A stretch of DNA of 64,000 nucleotides from Diphasiastrum complanatum (GCA_029204225.1 CM055096.1:77688580-77752579), one strand, 5' to 3'; counted from the stretch's first letter, positions 35,606 through 49,358 are shown. Made by a program: numbers and translations. The notes: generated by a model from the letters alone, not told the origin.

Positions 35606-36590
35606 TACCAGTAGACGTTTTATCTGTGAGAGAGGGAGGGAGAGAGAGGAGACGGGGGAAGCAGCGATGGCGGATGGATCGTAATCGGTTATTTCTAAGA
35701 CAGATAGGCCAATTGCTGGTATCGCATAGCTTTGGATCTCTCAAATTATCAACTTTTTTCAGAATTTTGATGCACCTAAGCGCCAAATTCTGGTTCTGAT
35801 TCAGCTGTTGCCTGAGTTGAGCTGCAATTCTTTTGAGGAACGAGCACTCGGGCTTTGAGCTGTACCAGAAACATATATATGTTGAGGTAGATCTTATGGT
35901 TTTTTCAACGCATTTTTGGGTTAGATTTGTGGGTTTTTTTTGTGAAGTGTGATAATGGTTTCTTTCATTAGTGATTGTGATATGTCTGGTGGAGTATTTT
36001 GAAGCGTTTCTGGCAAATATGTTTGCATGTTTCATAGGGTTTTTGTGCTAAGAATCGGGTCTTCTTGCATTACTAGAGTAGTTACTGCTTTTGGTCCTGT
36101 GTCCGTGTTGACAGTTGTGGATTTTTTCATGCGTTCTTTGGCATTATTCAGTGGGGTAATTTGTTTTGGCTGCCTACTTTTTTGTTTTGGATGACTGGAA
36201 ACTCTTCGCCGTAAGGCTTATCTCTGTGTTCGCATGTGTGATACGATGCATTGAACTCTTTTCCATCTGTTTTCACCGACTTACTGGTGCATGCCTTAAA
36301 TATGGAAGTTTTGTGATGCATTGGTTAGTCATGGATGCCATAATTTGTCACCAGGTTGTCTCAGTGCGTACCCGTGAAATTACGTGCTGTTCTTTTATCG
36401 TAAGAGCAGTGTGTCTTGAGAAGCCTAGTATTTTAGTGCTTTTCTAAAATCGTTACTCCGAGCCTGTCTAAGCTTGCTGTACCTTTCTGTTGTATGTGCA
36501 TTTTCCATCAGGTGCTCATTCCTTTCTGAACCTGATAATTTGAAGTGCGGAAGTCGGGAAGATCCAAACGCTACCTTGACCTTGCTAGTT
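35606..36590 (+). other. 5' UTR with probable intron
   Basis: Nearly 1 kb separates the putative TATA from the first in-frame ATG. A good acceptor TTTTCCATCAG lies at 36501-36511 and T-rich sequence runs through 35930-36480. A donor such as GAG|GTAGAT near 35885 would remove most of it. Leader introns are common for housekeeping plant genes. Exact splice sites are unproven. Confidence 0.4.
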
Positions 36591-38936
36591 ATGGGGCTTA
36601 TGTTTTGTCAAGGAGCTACAAAAACTGCGTCGGCTGATATTTCTCATCCTCTAAATGGACGTGAAATGACTGTGTGCGCGTCTTTGCTGGAGTTAGCAGC
36701 GGATAATGATTTGGAAGGCTTCAAGAAGGCAATTGAAGGCGGTGCACGCATCGACCAGCCGGAGGCATGGTATTGCAGGCAGATCGGTACAAACCAGATG
36801 GCTATGGAGCAACGAACTGCTATTATGATAGCCTCGCTCTATGGAAGTATTGAAGTATTAAGATACATCTTGTCAATTTGTGAATTTTCTAACACGGATG
36901 TCAATCTTGGAAATGGTTCTGATGGACTTACGGCGCTTCATTGTGCTGCTGCGGGTGGCTCTTCTCGTGCAGACGAGGCTCTGAAATTACTGCTTGAGCA
37001 TGGAGCAGATATAAATGTGAAAGATGCACATGGTCGCAGACCAGCTGACGTCGTAATGGTTTCTCCTAAAATTTTACATGAAAGCTCTGCCATTCAAGGA
37101 ATGTTGAAAAGTGGAAGGATGAGTGGATCAAGACTATCTGTGGACTTGAATGACCAAATGTTCAAGAATGAAAAATATGACCTTGATGGTAAGTTGAATT
37201 TCTCTTCTCTGAACTTAGTGGAGGAGAACAACATTGATAATTTTGGCTCTGGACTGTTTTGCAAGATAAATCGCCCACTGCCGACTTCCTCAGTTGATTC
37301 ATTCTCCTCGCATGGTTCATCTAGTCCGCCATATTCTCCCGTCTCTCCTTCTTCACCCAAATCTCCAGTGGCTCGCACAGATCGCACAGATAAAATTTGT
37401 GGTGACACCCAAGATAATCCCAAAGGGTATTTGTCTGATTCTTCTATTCCAGATATAAAAAATAGCATCTATACAACTGATGAATTTCGGATGTTTTCAT
37501 TTAAAGTCCGGCCTTGTTCAAGAGCCTACTCTCATGACTGGACAGAGTGTCCCTTTGTTCATCCAGGTGAGAATGCTCGGCGAAGAGATCCAAGGAGATA
37601 CCATTACAGTTGTGTTCCCTGTCCGGATTTTCGAAAGGGAGCGTGTCGAAGGGGTGATGCATGTGAATATGCTCATGGGGTATTTGAATGCTGGCTCCAT
37701 CCTGCTCAGTATCGCACTCGCCTGTGCAAAGACGGTACAAGCTGTGCACGGCGAGTCTGTTTCTTTGCACATAGAACAGAGGAGCTTAGACCTCTTTATG
37801 TCTCCACAGGTTCTGCAGTGCCATCTCCAAGAGCTTCCTCTGCTTTTGATTCAAGATCTACAAGCCCTCCTTTACAACCCCTTTCGCCAGCCTCAATGCT
37901 CCTAGGCCCCTTCTCACCATCTAACAAATCAGGAAGCACACCTCCAATGTCTCCCTCGGCATCTTCTCTGCGCACGTCTCTGGGGGCTACTTGGTCTCAA
38001 CCAAACATTCCCACCTTGAATCTTCCTAGCGGAGGGCTTCATGCTAGCCGGCTAAGAGCTGCTTTGAATGCCAGAGATGTTCCCCTTGAAGACCTCGATG
38101 AGATTTCGGATCTTGATCCTCGTATGGCCCCTGCTTTTTTACTCCAATCCAATCAAGTTATGTCAAGTCCAACTCTAGTTGCAGATGCCGGAATTAAAGC
38201 TTCCAGAATGGGGAAGTACAGTAACCTTGGTCTTAGCATTCCATCCACAAACTTGCAAGATTTATTTGTCTCTGAAATGAACTCCCCCAAGGCAGTCGCT
38301 CATGCAAACTCCTGGCAAGAGCTTGCTCAGATGTCCCCTAAGATGAATTATCAATTCCAAAATCAGTTGCAGCTCCAGATGAATCCCCTCCATTCTCCTA
38401 GGTCTTCTCAGTCCGTGTCACATATGCAAAACGATGGTTGTTCTTGTGCACAAAACCAGATCTCACATTCAGAGTACTTAAACACAGGGTCTCCTCGTTC
38501 AGTTTTTGTCCCTGGAGCTGAAGCCGGATTGCCGAGCTCTCCTTCTGTTTCTCTTTCTCCTTGTTCATCTCTTGGCTTCAGTAATCTGAAAACAACTTTT
38601 GGGTTGAAGGACAAGGGTGGCTGGAGTTCGACAGATTCATCAGGCCCAGTATCATCATTATCTTGGTCAGATTGGGGTTCCCCTTCAGGTAAGCCTGACT
38701 GGGGAGTTGAAGGACACAATCTTGGAAAGTTCCGCAAAGCTTCTTCTTTTGCTTCACATGGAGGAATAGAACCCGACTTATCATGGGTGCAAACTTTGGT
38801 TAAGGATGGTCCTGGGGATGCAGGAGTGGGGCCTGTTTGCTCTGTTGGAGACTCGCCTGATGTGAAGAAGGAAAATCTGGATCGTTTTCTTGGTGCTTGG
38901 ATAGAGCAGGCACGTCAGAATCAGGTGGTTGCATGA
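36591..38936 (+). CDS. Ankyrin-repeat CCCH tandem zinc finger protein (plant RR-TZF type)
   Basis: 781 residues in a single exon; 36591 is the first in-frame ATG and begins MGLMFCQGATK. Residues ~30-50 (SLLELAADNDLEGFKKAIE) and ~75-150 form ankyrin repeats (RTAIMIASLYGSIEVLRYIL; GLTALHCAAAGG...LLLEHGADINVKD). An acidic/serine-proline linker follows. Residues ~286-400 are the arginine-rich TZF module: DIKNSIYTTDEFRMFSFKVR; C309-x5-H315-x4-C320-x3-H324; C344-x7-C352-x5-C358-x3-H362; and C379-x5-C385-x4-C390-x3-H394. All zinc ligands are present. The Ser/Pro-rich C-terminal half ends LDRFLGAWIEQARQNQVVA. In Arabidopsis the family (AtC3H29/30/47/56/66 group) binds RNA, locates to cytoplasmic granules and the nucleus, and affects mRNA turnover and stress or hormone responses. 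It looks intact and is the only such gene here. Start and family are secure; the exact orthologue is not. Confidence 0.95.
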   Translation: MGLMFCQGATKTASADISHPLNGREMTVCASLLELAADNDLEGFKKAIEGGARIDQPEAWYCRQIGTNQMAMEQRTAIMIASLYGSIEVLRYILSICEFSNTDVNLGNGSDGLTALHCAAAGGSSRADEALKLLLEHGADINVKDAHGRRPADVVMVSPKILHESSAIQGMLKSGRMSGSRLSVDLNDQMFKNEKYDLDGKLNFSSLNLVEENNIDNFGSGLFCKINRPLPTSSVDSFSSHGSSSPPYSPVSPSSPKSPVARTDRTDKICGDTQDNPKGYLSDSSIPDIKNSIYTTDEFRMFSFKVRPCSRAYSHDWTECPFVHPGENARRRDPRRYHYSCVPCPDFRKGACRRGDACEYAHGVFECWLHPAQYRTRLCKDGTSCARRVCFFAHRTEELRPLYVSTGSAVPSPRASSAFDSRSTSPPLQPLSPASMLLGPFSPSNKSGSTPPMSPSASSLRTSLGATWSQPNIPTLNLPSGGLHASRLRAALNARDVPLEDLDEISDLDPRMAPAFLLQSNQVMSSPTLVADAGIKASRMGKYSNLGLSIPSTNLQDLFVSEMNSPKAVAHANSWQELAQMSPKMNYQFQNQLQLQMNPLHSPRSSQSVSHMQNDGCSCAQNQISHSEYLNTGSPRSVFVPGAEAGLPSSPSVSLSPCSSLGFSNLKTTFGLKDKGGWSSTDSSGPVSSLSWSDWGSPSGKPDWGVEGHNLGKFRKASSFASHGGIEPDLSWVQTLVKDGPGDAGVGPVCSVGDSPDVKKENLDRFLGAWIEQARQNQVVA

Positions 38937-39700
38937 TGAACATATTGGAGTTGATATTTTCAGTTATTAATTGTGCTGTTTAAGCCGCCCTTTTTTTTGC
39001 CATCTGTGCAGCAGGAAGTGGTATATAATACAATAGAATGTTGGTATGATTGAAATTTTGAAACTTTCAACATCTCAAAACATGTGGATAAGAATAAGGT
39101 AATGGTAGCGAATTTGTGGTTCTCGTTAGGAGTCTGAATGGATGGAGACATTACTAGATGATGAAGAAGCTAATGTCTGCAAAGCGAGGTTGACAATGAA
39201 GCCTATAAGAATGTTGGCATGATTGACAATTTTCAACATCTCAAAACATGTGGATAAGAATAAGGTAATGGTAGCGAATTTCTGGTTCTCGTTAGGAGCC
39301 TGAATGGATGGAGAGATATTACCAGATGATGACCTTGAGAAGGAACTAATTTCTGCAAAGTTAGGCTGGCAATCAAGCCTATAAGATCAGGCACAAACAG
39401 TGTCATAATCCATGGCCACTTCATGAAGAAGAGGTTAGCTTCTGTTAACAGCCATGATGAACATATTGGAGGAGTCGATGCGTTCATTTGTTATTGGTGC
39501 TGATTGAACCACCATTTTTTACTATCCATGCAGCAGGAAGTGGTTATTATACATTTGAAAGTTGGTATGGTTGAGTTTCTTTCAGGATTTCAAAGCATGT
39601 GGATAACAATAAGTTAGGTATTGAATTTTTGGTTCTCATGAGGAGTTCCAATTGATGGAAAAATAGTACTAGATGATGACCGTGAAATAACTCTCGGAGC
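38937..39700. repeat. Tandemly duplicated 3' UTR/3' flank of the CCCH gene
   Basis: The words around the stop codon (CATGATGAACATATTGGA at 38932) recur at 39453. Downstream landmarks follow in the same order (GCAGCAGGAAGTGG at ~39009 and ~39532; CATGTGGATAA at ~39081, ~39247 and ~39597; GATGGA and TAGATGATGA). An inner unit (about 39040-39200 versus 39215-39390) is duplicated again with high identity. The coding sequence itself is not duplicated. Confidence 0.75.
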
Positions 39701-41338
39701 TTTCCAAGCTTTTAAGGTGTGGGCTTAGTTGCAAAATTTTTGCCCATATTTATTTTAATAATAGAGCAAAAGTGGAAAACTATGTCAATGTTTGCTGCTG
39801 CTTTTGAAGTGGAAAACTATGTCAATGTTTGCTGCTGTTTTAAAAGCTACGTCAATTATCCTTTTGGGGTGATATAGAATATTGATGAACATGTTTATCA
39901 TAGGTGTTATACCCGTGAATACCAGAGTCTAAAAGGATCTATCGCAGGCAGCCTCGAAGAATCTATAAGTTGATTATTGTAGGGGATTTGAGCATTTATT
40001 CTTGAGAGAACTATATTGTACATTTTTGCTGATCATTTTGGCAGAGATATCTTAGCTTTGGAGCAATTATATGATCCTTGGTCCAGTTTTTCTATCTTGA
40101 GTTGCTGTAAGTTCTTTCTTGATTGACAATATGTGTCCTTAAGAAATATCTCTGTAAATGTGGGTTTTCCGAAGTGCATTCCATATATTTTTTGCTCTCT
40201 TTCAAGTAGCTTTTCAAATCATCTAACTGGTGGTTCCTGGGGATTTTCAACAAGTAGTGAAAGATGTTGCCATTTTGCATTACCGTAGCAAAGCTAGAGA
40301 ATTTTACACTTGATAAACTCTAGTTTTGACTGTGCTTGGATCATGTGGATGGTCGAGCATTTGAAGAGTGAATGGTAAGAGTTTTTAAGACGCGTTGTGT
40401 TGCATGCAAATTTTCCTGATGTGAGGTAGCTAATGTGACTTCTATTGCTGATCTTGAGCAGTTATGCCTTTGTGCAACAGTGACCTTTGACACTTTGAAA
40501 CTAAGGGTGAGCTTCCCATCAATATGTGAGAAGTTTATATTATAGGCAATGTGTTGTTAAGGCATGGTTTTTTTTAGTGAATCTGTGACCTTATATTTTC
40601 GTAATCTTCATTTCTAAGGCTTCTTTCGGCTTTGTCACGAAGTGGTAAGCTATTGTGTTTATATGCTTAAAGCTGATGGCTTGTTGCGTGTTCATTTTGA
40701 GCAGCAAACTATTCTTTCAAATCATTTCGAATTTAATGTCATTTCTATCATTGTTTAACATTTGAAGTGTTCTTTCACTTTGAGGCAAGCCTGGTCTAGA
40801 TCTCAAAGAACACATTGTTATTTGTCTGTTGAAGAGTCGAGATAAACTGGCTGATAAACTCCGGTAATGCATAATGGTATTGGATTGATGATAGACTGTC
40901 ATGCATACAGGTAATGAAAGTTTTGATAAACTGGCTGACAAACTCAGGTGATGAGGAGTATTATTAGATGTTGAAGTGATGGAGTTACTGGTTTGCCAAT
41001 CCTACCATAGGCGAAGCTTGCATATTTGATTATTTTGAGTCACGGAAGATTTATATGCTTTGAAATCAATGGGAAGTTCAATTTGTAAACCAATAAAAGC
41101 TTAAGTTTAAGGGACATTTAAATTATTCTTTTACTCTAATGCAAGCCTTGTCCAGATCTCAAAGACACATTGTGCATTTGTATGTTAAAGAGTTGTGATA
41201 AACAAGGGTAATGCATAGTGTTTTTAGATTGAAGAATTTTGATAATCACCGTCATGCATACTCAGTTAATGTATAATTTTACTAGATGGTAAAAATGGAG
41301 GAGTCACGGCTTGTGAATTCAGCCACAGGCCAAATTAT
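39701..41338. repeat. Downstream region with further direct repeats, no gene
   Basis: A 29-base phrase starting GTGGAAAACTATG occurs twice in tandem at about 39772-39830. A ~170-base segment at about 40785-40960 (GCAAGCCTGGTCTAGATCTC...) recurs at about 41142-41290. No convincing frame on either strand. Confidence 0.55.
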
Positions 41339-41349
41339 TATTTAGTGGG

Positions 41350-41454
41350 GGGGAAGGCCCTGCCTTCCTTGCTGGGAGGGCCCTTGCCCGAGGGCGGGAG
41401 CCTGAAGGCAGGCCCCGACCAGCAAGGAAGGCCCGAGGGATTTGGGCCTTCCCC
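41350..41454. repeat. GC-rich palindrome
   Basis: GGGGAAGGCCC (41350-41360) is complementary to GGGCCTTCCCC (41444-41454), with an inner pair CCTTCCTTGCTGG / CCAGCAAGGAAGG. A related block in direct orientation lies at 42222-42275 (GGGGGGAAGCCCC, GTGCTAGGAGGGCCCTTGC), ~880 bases away, so the pair may mark the ends of one small element. A second short palindrome, GGCCGTACGGTACGGCC, lies at about 41496-41512. Confidence 0.6.
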
Positions 41455-41638
41455 TACGTAATGCCATTGTGCGAAGGTTTTTTTTTTTTTTTTGGGCCGT
41501 ACGGTACGGCCGTACACGTGGACCATTGTTTTTTTTTTTTGATCTTTTGCCGTTTTTTTTTTCGCAAATTTTTTTGCATTTGTGGTGGAATGTGGATGTG
41601 GACAGCCAATGACGGGCTGCCACATAGCACATGCACAT

Positions 41639-41728
41639 CCACCGGAGAGAGGAGAGAGAACGTGCATTCCACCGGAGAGAGGAGAGAGAAAGTGGATTCC
41701 ACCGGAGAGAGGAGAGAGAATGACAAAT
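41639..41728. repeat. 30-bp minisatellite, three units
   Basis: Units at 41639, 41669 and 41699 begin CCACCGGAGAGAGGAGAGAG and differ only in their last ~10 bases. Confidence 0.95.
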
Positions 41729-42214
41729 TCCTAGGAGAGAAAATTGGATGGACATTATGCTCCTGAAGGTGGTCCCAAAATACAAAGGACACCTGAGCAC
41801 AAGGCATTACGAATCACATAAGATGTATATCATTTGAAAATTTCAATGTTGCACGTTCTGATCCGGAACGTGATCCCGGACACAATCCGGAAAACCCTAA
41901 TGGGGTTTCCTGGAACCTGCAAAAAAAAAATCGATTTAAAAAAAAAAAAACAGATTTGTTGGTGTATGAAATTGTTTAGACAACATTTAAATTTTTTCCT
42001 ATTACTACTAACGTTTTTTTATTAAACTTTTGTGAAAAAAAATAAATTAAAAAACAAGCTATTCGGAATGCGTGTTCTGGATGCTGTTGGAGCAGAACAC
42101 GATCCACTGCAACATTGTTTGGAATTAATGGTAGAAATTGAAAATATCGTGAAAGGAAGGAAGAAAGCTACTATGTTAAAAAGGAGAATATGCAAGGATG
42201 TATGGCCATTTAGA

Positions 42215-42283
42215 AGTCCTCTAAGTGGGGGGAAGCCCCTGCCCGGAGGGCCTTCCGTGCTAGGAGGGCCCTTGCATAAATAA
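42215..42283. repeat. GC-rich block, direct repeat of 41343-41393
   Basis: It shares the order AGTGGGGGGAAG, GCC..TGCC, TTCC, TGCT.GGAGGGCCCTTGC with the left block. The sequence between the two (41455-42214) is T- and A-rich, with poly-T runs and no gene. Confidence 0.55.
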
Positions 42284-42294
42284 AGGGGGAATTT

Positions 42295-43956
<1,662 letters not shown>

Positions 43957-46900
43957 TTACTGGAATGCTAAACTTCTTTTCTTTTGATTGCCATTGTAGA
44001 GATCAGCTTCCAACATTTTTTTGCAATAGTATTGTTGTATTCGCTTCCCATTTTGTAACTCTTTATCCCGGTACCCCACCATTGCCTCTAGTTCTACTTC
44101 CAATTTCCCCTCTTCATTGATGGGTGGTAGTTCAACCACTGTTTGAACATTTTTCCCAATATGTTTCTTCAACAAGCTGACATGGAACACGTTATGCATT
44201 TTTGTTATGGTTGGTAAGTCCAGTTCATATGCTAGTTCACCCACCCTTTTGAGGATTTGATATGGCCCATAGAATCGTGGAGATAGTTTCTCGCTCTTGG
44301 TTTTCTTTAATACTGATTGGCGATAGGGCTGTAATCATAAGTACACATAATCCCCCTCATGGAATTCCCTCAATGATTGAAGTTTGTCTGCGTAATATTT
44401 CATCTTTTGTTGAGCTTCTTGCATATAATCCTGATTCGCCTTAAGGATGTTTTGCATGTTCAGCAGTTCATCTGCTATTGCCGCCACGATTACGTCTGCT
44501 AACTCCATGTCAATATCTATACAATGCATAAAACGATGTCATACCAATCGACATGTGGGGTGTTGAGTTGTAACTAAATTCTGCCAAATGCAACCAATCA
44601 ATCCATTTTGTTTGTTGGTCGCAAACAAAATGCCTTAAGTAACATTCCAACCATCGATTTACCCTTTCGGTCTGTCCATCGGTCTCTGGGCAAAATGCAG
44701 TGCTCAAACATAGTTTGGTCTTTAATTTCTCCATCATCTCCTTCCAAAACTGTTTAGCAAATCTTGGATCTCTGTCACACACTATTTCCTTTGGTAGTCC
44801 ATGCAATTTAATTTTTTTTTAAAGTAATAGCTGTGCCACCTGTGCTGCACCATAAGTAGTCTTGTAGGGAATGAAATGAGCATATTTCATCACCCGGTCC
44901 ACCACCACATAAATTCCATTGAATCCTCCCAATGTTGTTGCAAGGGATGGGATGAAATCCATACTGATACTCTCCCATTGTTGAGAAGGAACCGATAGTG
45001 GTTGTAACAACCCAGGTTTCTTCACATATTCTGATTTATGGATCTGGCAGGAGGTGCATTCCCTAACCAACTTGTAGATATCTTGCTTCATTCCTTGCCA
45101 TTTGAAAAGACTTTTAACTTTTTGATAGGTCTTTAGTATTCTCGAATGACCAGAACTAGGAGACGAATGTAGTTCATAAAAAATATGAGGTACCAACTTT
45201 GAATTTGGTACTAGGACTATTCTTTTATTGTCATATACCAAAATTCCGTCTTTAAGTTGGTGACGAGATTGTTCTCCAACTTTGGGATCCGAAAAGCTTT
45301 CCAGTGCGTCATAGCTACATCTTTAGTATACTCATCCAAGATGATGGACTTCCAGTCCTTTTCCAAAGAAATGAGGGGATTCAATATGCATTTTTCTATC
45401 ATGCAACATAACCCTTGTGAGGCTTGATCTTGTTTTGTGGACATACAATTCTCCTCAGCATCTTGGAGAGCAGTTATATACTCCTCTAAGGATTCTCCTG
45501 TATTACTCATTTGCATTCTCCACAACCTTGATAAAGCATCAGCAGCTTGGTTTTCCCTGCCCTTGAGATATTCAATAACAAAGTCATATGCTTGAACTTG
45601 TGCCAACCATCTATTTTGTTTGTCCGTAAGCTGCTTCTGACTTAAGAAATACTTAAGTCTATGGTGATCACTTTTAATGATAAATCTCGACCCATAAAGG
45701 TAGTGTCGCCATTTTTTCAAGGCATGAACTATAGCTAACATGTCCTTGTCATGTGTAGGATATGACATCTCCTTGTCGGTCAATTTTCGACTCTCATAGG
45801 CAATCACACCATCCTTCTGACTTAATATGGCTCCTAATCCACTTTCACTTGCATCAACAGTCACCTTGAAAGGTAAACTGAAGTCTGGTTGTACCAAAAC
45901 TGGAGCATTCACCAAGGCCTCCTTTAATTGATCGAAGCTTCTCTAAGCATCTTCACTCCATTCGAATTTTTCTTTCCGCAACAAGTGTGTGAATGTTGTT
46001 GCTATCCTTGAAAAATTGAATATAAATCGTCGATAATAATATGCAAATCCCAAAAATCCTCTTAAATGTCACAAAGTTTTAGGGCTCTTCCAATTTCTAA
46101 CCACTTCGACCTTACGTTGATCCACCTTAATGCCATCTTTAGTCACCATATGTCCCAAATACTCAATCTCTTGTTGGGCGAACTCACACTTTGACATCTT
46201 GGCGAACAACTTATATTCCCGCAACAATTCCAAAACCACTTCTAGGTGCTAAGCATGTTCTTTTAAGTTCCGACTATAAATCAGTATGTCATCAAAGAAT
46301 ACCAAGATGAATTTGTACAAGTATGGCCCAAAGATTCGATTCATCAATGCTTGGAAGGTAGCCGGTGCATTTGTTAAACCAAAAGGCATAACTTTGAATT
46401 GATAATGCAGTCTTGTGTTGATCCTCCTCGCTTACCTTAATTTGATGATACCCAGAACGGAGATCAATCTTTGAAAACACTTGTGCTCCTTTAATGGCAT
46501 CTAATAAGTCATCGACCCGAGGGATTGGGAATCTATTCTTGATGGTAATCTTATTGAGTGCTCGATAATCTATGCACATTCAAAATGTATCGTCTTTTTT
46601 TTTAACAAGAAGAATAGGTGAGGCAAAAGGCGATTTGCTCAGACTAATGAACTCTTGATCAAGTAATTCTTGAACCTGTTTTTGAACTTCTTCCACTTTC
46701 TAGTTGTGATAACCTGTAAGGAGGAATATTAACTGGCTTTGAATCGGGTTCAAGTTCTATAACATGGTCCATGAATCTAGCTGGAGGATCCCCTTTTGGT
46801 AATGTGTTTGGAAACACATCTCTATACTTGTCTAAAACTTCTTGTATCTTTGTATTCATAGGCTTTGCATCGACCTCTTTAATTTTACCCTCATCGATTT

Positions 46901-48750
46901 CCAGTTTCAATAGGAACATATCTACATGCTTTCGAGATATGCGTCGAGCTTGTGCGTTAGTAATCAGGCATAAATAGGAACCTGATTCTTCTTTCTTGCA
47001 GCTATGAATTTCAAAAGTTTTCCCTGATTGTACGAAATGCATTGTTCCCTACTCAAAATTAAAGGTAACATCGCCCAACGTCTATAACCACTCGACACCA
47101 AGTATCATATTGACAGGACCCATGTTGACCACATAGAAGTTTGATTTAAACTCGCAGTTTCCCATTTGAATCTTGGATTCGGTTGTGATTCTATTGCAAT
47201 TGATGAAATTTCCATCAGCAATCTGTACTCTTGATGGCTTTAGAATCTTCATAGTAGCTATATTACAACTCTTGATTGAACGACTATTGAAAAAATTATG
47301 CGTACTTCCACTATCAGCTAAAATATAAATCTCTCTACTATTAATTTTTGCTTTAATACGGAAAGTCCTAGCAGAATGAGAACCATTAAATGCGTTTAAG
47401 GACATGAACATGAGTGATGCATCATGTCCTTCCTATCAACGCATTTCTGTCATCTCTCGTTATTAATCTGCAACTCTTCATCATCAATCGAGTCACATTG
47501 GCATTCTTGCAGCGTTTGAATGTCATCTTCACTCAATAAATTTTCAACTTCCTCTTCGCCTGATTGATTTTCCTCATTGGGATTTCCGCTCACAGTCGTT
47601 AATCGAATCTCTTGTTTACGAAATTTACATTCCTTCCAATGATCCTTGTCATATTTCTCCTGGAATCTGAAGCAAAGCCCCAATGATCTAAGTTTCCTCT
47701 CTTGGTCGTCTGATAGTCTTTGAACATGTCTTGGCTTTTGACTGCCTGTCATTGTAGATACCGTTCCCTTCCCAGCAACTTTGGTTCCCGGTTTATCGCC
47801 AGTGTTGACTGTTGGATAATGCACAATAGTACCCTTGTTGGTATTATTGTTATTTTTATTATCCTTGAAGACTCCAGTTGAGATGTTTGACTTATAAAAC
47901 TGACTGGTACCAGACTGAGACTTTGGAGTCCCAAACGTATTATAAGATGTGTTGATTGCAGTTGTCCCTTGTTTTTGGTATATTCTTGTCGTTGAAGGGT
48001 ATTTCTGTTCATGGATCAAAGCTAATTGCATTGCTGAATCCAAACTTGTACATCTAGTTGCTTCCACATCAGCACCAATTTGAGGTTGTAACCAATGGAT
48101 ATATCGGTGTAAATGTGCACTTTCGTCCAATTTGACCTTAAGTGTCAATTGCCAAAATTCATGATTATAATCTTGGACTGAGCTCGTTTGCTGAATTGAA
48201 CACCAACGTTGAAAGAACATTTTCTCTTGAAATGGATTCAAAAAAATCTTATTACACAACTGTATGAACTGCAACCAATTGTATATCGCTGGTTGAACAT
48301 GTGGATCAGCCTCAACTTTCTAAATGAGTAATACAGGCGACGAAGTCCCGAAGCTAGAAGTGGAAAATCGTTTGGTGTTGGAACAGTTGATTGCAACCAA
48401 ATAGATTGATCATCACATACTTGTTGCTTTCCTTTGTTGTTTTGTATTGTCTCTAGATGATCATAATTACCTTGACCTGGATTTGCAGATGTGGAAGCCT
48501 TTTTTGACCTTGATAAATATCTTGTTTTTGTAGAGTAGTACTCATCACAGATTCAAAACGTGACATCATCAACTCTAACATCTTCTCCCAACATCGATCT
48601 GAACTTTCCTGCATTTGCTGCCATGTTTGTTTATTCACTTCGGTAGTGTCTTGTATAGCAGTTAAAACTTTGGTTAATATTTCCTCTGTTCCAGGCAGAT
48701 TCTCATTGATAGGAACTTCTTCAGTATTACTTGTTTTTCTTTGGTGCCAT
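43957..48750 (-). pseudogene. Ty3/Gypsy (chromovirus-type) gag-pol, frame-broken
   Basis: Reading right to left, gag probably starts at the ATG at 48750 (MAPKKNK-like, shifted frame) and has FEKMLELMMSRFE-like and FFQRWCSIQQTSSVQDYNHEF segments. Protease: YILADSGSTHNFF (about 47300-47350). [37 protein letters not shown] and FFDDIL (about 46280-46580). RNase H: VTVDASESGLGAIL and YESRKLTDKEMSYPTHDKDM (45700-45870). Integrase: SGHSRILKTYQKVKSLFKW, CTSCQIHK, MDFIPSL, VCDRDPRF and TDGQTERVNRWLE, so the HHCC and D-D-E residues are visible. The C-terminus has KMHNVFHVSLLKKHIG and a VGYRDKEL..GKRI chromodomain lead-in that breaks off. Many frameshifts and stops. Neither LTR is firmly placed. Confidence 0.92.
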
Positions 48751-48779
48751 TTTATTGAACTCAATGTAATAATCACTTT

Positions 48780-49269
48780 TGCTTTTCACTACGTTGTAAT
48801 CCGAGGTCACACGGAGAAGTTATGAGAATTCAAAGAACTAAAATGTAAAATGTGAATATCTTGAGAAAAAAGGGTTCCTTTTTAAAAAATAAATAAAACA
48901 AGTAATGATGACGAGAACTTTGGTCACTATACTCAGCACAATGAACTGAGCAATTTCTGTTTTTACATCCTTGAATTTCGACGTCAAACGCAAAAGTTAA
49001 GGCCACACAAAGACAGGGAAATTACAAACTTAGAAAGGGACCTTCATAGAAAAGTTTGGTTTCTTTGGAGCATTGGACCGTTGAAAAAAAAACCGGTAGT
49101 ATTCTTAAAAATGACGGCAAAATTTTTTCCTTGGTTACTTAGGCAATCAGTTGGGGTGCTCGAAAGAAAAAAAGACCGTTAAAGAAATAGGAATAAATGG
49201 AATTTTTTTTTATTGGGCACGGAAAAGGAAGTTTCTGGCAGCGTGGGCACCGTAGGCAGAGGGACGAGT
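48780..49269. other. Leader-side sequence right of the Gypsy gag
   Basis: No gene. I do not see an LTR end or primer site immediately upstream of gag; the nearest primer site is at 50675-50686. Confidence 0.3.
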
Positions 49270-49358
49270 AAATCTCAACCGACACTGATGAAGCACAAAA
49301 AATCTCAACCGACATGGATGAAGTAGAGGAAATCTCAACCGACACGGATGAAGCAGAG
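49270..49358. repeat. 30-bp minisatellite, three units
   Basis: Units start AAATCTCAACCGACA at 49270, 49300 and 49330, each followed by a GGATGAAG-type end. In frame on the plus strand it would encode an acidic ISTDTDEAE-like repeat. Confidence 0.9.

Noticed and set aside
36474-36590. Extending the CCCH protein upstream of 36591
   Set aside because: There is no ATG in frame upstream (the frame begins at a TTG codon), and a splice acceptor at 36501-36511 interrupts it; the family's N-terminus fits the 36591 start.
37094-38784. Antisense open frames within the CCCH gene
   Set aside because: They are shadows of a Ser/Pro-rich coding strand, with no domain or start context.
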